A stretch of DNA of 64,000 nt from Pyropia yezoensis (Eukaryota > Rhodophyta > Bangiophyceae > Bangiales > Bangiaceae), in the NCBI GenBank assembly GCA_009829735.1, contig CM020619.1, positions 2,982,590 through 3,046,589 on the forward strand, read 5' to 3'. Made by a program: the position numbers and the translations under genes. Below are positions 63,831-64,000 of the stretch, piece by piece. The first letter of the stretch is position 1; each line of letters starts with the position of its first letter. The notes beneath the pieces are model-generated. The model made no database searches. It had not been told where the DNA came from and saw only the letters and a list, made by a program, of their open reading frames with translations.

Positions 63831-64000
63831 ATGTACCGTCCCCTACACCGAGACCGTCACCACCGCGAGTGCAGCACCGCCACAGTCGCGTCGTCTACCT
63901 GGCCGCCCGCCCCCCACACGAGCCCGCCGACCCCATCCGCCGCGGCCCGAACACCGCCAGCGATGCGGTCCCCTCCTCCGCCTCCCCCCCCTCCCCCGCC
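63831..64000 (+). CDS. Possible 5' end of a gene running off the window
   Basis: An ATG at 63831 opens a frame (MYRPLHRDRHHRECSTATVA) that remains free of stops for 56 codons to the window edge. It becomes Pro-rich at the end. The Arg/His-rich start is not distinctive. The GTAC cluster about 600 bp upstream is the only contextual support. Confidence 0.2.
   Translation, partial: MYRPLHRDRHHRECSTATVASSTWPPAPHTSPPTPSAAARTPPAMRSPPPPPPPPP

Overview
The window looks like nuclear DNA of a GC-rich, intron-poor eukaryote. Its genes are eukaryotic: a TFIIH subunit, a spindle-checkpoint Mad3/BubR1-type protein, a TTC4/CNS1 co-chaperone, a GDA1/CD39 apyrase, a PH-domain protein kinase, a SHAQKYF MYB protein and a RING-H2 protein. 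There is also a tRNA gene with an apparent D-loop insertion as well as an anticodon-loop intron. Very high GC, few introns, long Ala/Gly/Pro runs and a tRNA disrupted outside the anticodon loop together suggest a red alga, most likely a Porphyra/Pyropia-like bangiophyte. That is an inference from style; no marker gene proves it.

Layout. 1-10 kb: two tandem minus-strand MFS transporter genes in otherwise non-coding, GC-rich DNA. 10-18 kb: a small predicted secreted protein (-), a TTC4/CNS1 homologue (+) and a long SHAQKYF MYB protein (-). 19.7-21.2 kb: an AT-richer island with a 1.1-kb segment bounded by 19-bp inverted repeats and carrying one unknown ORF. 21.8-24.6 kb: a membrane-anchored protein with IPT/TIG-like and glucose/sorbosone-dehydrogenase-like beta-propeller regions (-). 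27.5-29.3 kb: TFIIH p52/Tfb2 (-).

29.6-38.4 kb is an AT-richer island built around an apparently near-perfect inverted repeat. Its two arms of about 1.67 kb are separated by 2.0 kb, and each arm carries a tRNA-Pro(AGG), an intron-bearing tRNA-Glu(CTC) and a 115-bp foldback element. 38.4-46.1 kb: RING-H2 membrane protein (+), Mad3/BubR1-like protein (-) with two KEN boxes and six ABBA-like motifs, and apyrase (-, one intron). 46.4-49.3 kb: another AT-richer island centred on a second inverted repeat with 0.66-kb arms. 49.3-53.4 kb: homopolymer-rich DNA without a convincing gene. 53.4-62.5 kb: PH-kinase (+, one intron), a neutral-ceramidase-like protein (-) and a THAP-like zinc-finger protein (+). 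A possible partial gene runs off the right edge.

The genes are independent housekeeping and regulatory loci, not an operon or one pathway. The features most worth follow-up are the ABBA-motif array in the checkpoint protein, the doubly interrupted tRNA-Glu in a large palindrome, and the recurrence of inverted repeats in every AT-richer island. Three genes (both MFS copies and the ceramidase) change reading frame at or near G/C homopolymers, so sequence error at those sites must be kept in mind.
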